Origin: CALDUY01 sp046350255
Lineage (GTDB): Bacteria; Planctomycetota; Planctomycetia; Gemmatales; Gemmataceae
Direction of reading: 5' to 3'
DNA length: 64,000 nucleotides
Assembly (NCBI GenBank): GCA_046350255.1
Contig: JAXMAV010000006.1
Span: forward strand, 310,001 to 374,000
Shown: in pieces, positions 62,512 to 64,000 of the stretch
Position numbering within the stretch: the stretch's first letter is position 1
Layout of the letters: the number at the start of each line of letters is the position of its first letter
The notes under the pieces: generated by a model
What the model was told of the DNA's origin: nothing
What the model saw: only the letters and a program-made list of their open reading frames with translations
Databases searched by the model: none
Made by a program: the position numbers and the translations under genes

Positions 62512-62961
62512 ATGGTTCGTTTCGCGATTGGTGTGTGCTGTCTCCTGAGCCTCACGGGCTGTCTGAAGAACGCCAGCCCCACGCTCACCGAGGTAGAGCT
62601 GGTGGTGATGATTAATGGTCAGCCGCTTCCCAACGCCCTGGTCACGCTCACCCCCACAGCATCCGGGTTGGGTGGTGCCGGTATCGCCAGCGGTGTGACC
62701 GATGATTCGGGCCTGGTGCGCTTTACCGCCGGAGGCAAACAGGGGGCGGCAATCGGGGTGAATAAGGTGACCATCATCGATGCTCCTCCGTCGGAGGAGC
62801 TCCGTGGCGAGGACCCCGAAGCCCAGCAGAAATTGGCTCAGTACCAGAAGAGGCTGAAGAACCGCCCCATCCCCGCGAAGCTGGGGAACCTCGCCCAGTC
62901 GGACGTCGATCTCGATATCAAGGCTGGGCAGAAGCAATACAAGCTCGATCTGACGCGGTAG
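62512..62961 (+). CDS. Small TTR-like lipoprotein B, tandem paralogue
   Basis: 149 residues. Signal with lipobox LTGC (Cys17); mature part VELVVMINGQPLPNALVTLTP and SGVTDDSGLVRFTAGG with the TTR-like pattern. Its end, LKNRPIPAKLGNLAQSDVDL and QKQYKLDLTR, matches lipoprotein A. The pair lies 15 bp apart, so this looks like a tandem duplication with divergence in the N-terminal half. It faces rho, with only 3 bp between the two stops. Confidence 0.82.
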   Translation: MVRFAIGVCCLLSLTGCLKNASPTLTEVELVVMINGQPLPNALVTLTPTASGLGGAGIASGVTDDSGLVRFTAGGKQGAAIGVNKVTIIDAPPSEELRGEDPEAQQKLAQYQKRLKNRPIPAKLGNLAQSDVDLDIKAGQKQYKLDLTR

Positions 62962-62964
62962 CAA

Positions 62965-64000
62965 TCAGCGTCCCCGGACCGCGATGCGGTCCAGAAACGC
63001 CGCATTACTGTCGAAGTTAGCCAGCTTGGTGACCAGCGATTCCATCGCCTGAACGGTGTCCATCTGGACCAGCGTTCGCCGGAGCAGCGTGACCCGACTG
63101 AGAATCTCCGCGTCCAGCAGGCGCTCCTCCTTGCGGGTGCCGGACTGGGCGATATCGATGGCTGGGTAGACGCGTCGGTCGGCCAGCTTGCGGTCGAGCA
63201 CAAGCTCCATGTTGCCGGTGCCCTTGAACTCCTGAAAGATCAGCTCGTCCATCCGCGAGCCTGTGTCGATCAGGGCCGTCCCCAGCACCGTCAACGAGCC
63301 ACCTTCTTCGAAGACGCGAGCCGAGCCGAACAGACGTTTAGGAATCTCCATCGCGCGGACATCGACTCCGCCGGACATGGTGCGCCCGCCACCCGGTGTG
63401 TTGCGGTTGTAAGCGCGTGCCAGGCGGGTCAGGCTGTCGAGCAACACGAAGACCTCACGCCCCATCTCGGCCAGGCGTTTGGCTCGTTCGACCACCAGCT
63501 CCGCGGTCCGGGTGTGACTGGCACTATCGCGGTCATTGCTCGAGGCGATAACGCTGATGTTCGGTCGATCGCGATACAGTCGGCGGAGTTCGGTCACTTC
63601 CTCGGGACGCTCATCGATCAGGAGCAGGATCAACTCCATCTCCGGATTGTTCGTGGCAACCGCAGTGGCGATGTGCTGTAGCAGGATGGTCTTGCCCGTA
63701 CGCGGCGGGGCTACAATGAGCCCCCGCGTCCCCTTCCCAATTGGGGTGAGCATGTCCATCACCCGCGTCGTCAGCGGTTCGCGCCCTGTCTCGAGCACCA
63801 GCTGGTGATGCGGATCGATGGGGGTGAGCGTCTCAAAGGTGCGCGGGACAAACTGTTCGGGGGGCCGACCTTCGATGGCATCCAGCCGGGTGAGCCGAGG
63901 GCCAGTGGTGCCCCGGGCGGCCTCGGTGGGCCCGGCCAGCAGTAACCCCTCTCGGAGGCGAAACCGACTGATCAGGGGAGCAGGCACGTAGGCATCGCCC
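62965..64000 (-). CDS. rho: Transcription termination factor Rho, C-terminal part (5' end outside window)
   Basis: The frame is open to the window's right edge (GDAYVPAPLISRFRLREG is the last part seen). It has Rho marks: GLIVAPPRTGKTILLQHIA (Walker A), ELILLLIDERPEEVTELRR (Walker B), ASSNDRDSASHTRTAELVVERAKRLAEMG, LDSLTRLARAYN, the R-loop FKGTGNMELVLDR and the end ESLVTKLANFDSNAAFLDRI. Rho is an RNA helicase that ends transcription. The RNA-binding N-terminal domain is mostly outside the window. Confidence 0.97.
   Translation of the reverse strand, partial: GDAYVPAPLISRFRLREGLLLAGPTEAARGTTGPRLTRLDAIEGRPPEQFVPRTFETLTPIDPHHQLVLETGREPLTTRVMDMLTPIGKGTRGLIVAPPRTGKTILLQHIATAVATNNPEMELILLLIDERPEEVTELRRLYRDRPNISVIASSNDRDSASHTRTAELVVERAKRLAEMGREVFVLLDSLTRLARAYNRNTPGGGRTMSGGVDVRAMEIPKRLFGSARVFEEGGSLTVLGTALIDTGSRMDELIFQEFKGTGNMELVLDRKLADRRVYPAIDIAQSGTRKEERLLDAEILSRVTLLRRTLVQMDTVQAMESLVTKLANFDSNAAFLDRIAVRGR

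Noticed and set aside
1..64000. CRISPR arrays, tRNA or rRNA genes, prophage or restriction-modification genes
   Set aside because: No regularly spaced repeats, cloverleaf-like sequences, phage structural genes or methyltransferase/endonuclease motifs were recognised by eye.

Overview
The window looks like a piece of chromosome from a planctomycete, most likely of the Gemmata/Isosphaera side of the phylum. Support comes from the gene families seen: a DUF1549/DUF1553 protein with a CxxCH cytochrome-like motif next to a DUF1501 Tat protein, a second DUF1501 protein, a DUF1559 prepilin-like protein followed by small TTR-like lipoproteins, a Ser/Thr kinase with a DUF4384-like tail, and many secreted proteins of unknown role. 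The DNA is GC-rich. No rRNA, tRNA, CRISPR array or prophage was recognised. Both window edges cut housekeeping genes: recA (3' end) at the left and rho (3' part, minus strand) at the right.

Layout. 1-4.4 kb: recA tail, a secreted HtrA-like protease with two PDZ domains, a sugar-phosphate isomerase/epimerase-like TIM barrel and a neutral-ceramidase-like protein, all on the plus strand. 4.4-10.6 kb (minus): a small lipoprotein, a secreted ~1,115-residue glycosidase-like gene split by an 886-bp IS5-type insertion sequence, and a Tat-exported enolase-superfamily enzyme of the galactonate dehydratase type. 10.6-20.2 kb (minus): a tightly packed five-gene operon, Ser/Thr kinase, secreted Pro-rich protein, TPR-CHAT protease, three-TM coiled-coil protein and HEAT-repeat protein. 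This is the best candidate for an undescribed signalling or proteolytic system. 20.3-21.2 kb: prs. 21.3-31.3 kb: a TetR repressor divergent from an efflux cluster (adaptor lipoprotein, RND pump, two-TM protein, second RND pump). The second pump carries an in-frame amber stop. 31.3-34 kb: an XPB-type helicase with its DUF790/Bax1-type nuclease partner. 34-39.6 kb (minus): an unknown lipoprotein plus membrane protein pair, then the DUF1549/1553 and DUF1501 pair. 39.8-42.2 kb: a GxDLY/SGNH hydrolase fused to a dimethylformamidase-like domain. 42.2-45.9 kb (minus): aminotransferase, ornithine cyclodeaminase-like protein and DUF1501 protein. 46-48.7 kb: a GT4 glycosyltransferase and a DegP-like protease. 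49-52.4 kb: rnc, a small Cys protein, a LolA-like lipoprotein and an L-fucose-isomerase-like protein. 52.5-60.8 kb (minus): a giant alpha-2-macroglobulin with an intact thioester motif, ligA preceded by a small membrane protein, and ndk. 61-63 kb: a DUF1559 protein and two tandem lipoproteins. 63-64 kb: rho.

How the genes relate. Most housekeeping genes (recA, prs, rnc, ligA, ndk, rho) stand singly or in pairs between lineage-specific exported proteins. Three units look functionally linked: the kinase-CHAT-HEAT operon, by tight packing; the TetR-RND cluster, by divergent layout and a 16-bp palindrome; and the XPB/Bax1 pair, by family knowledge and 12-bp spacing. All functions are read from motifs and family knowledge without database searches.
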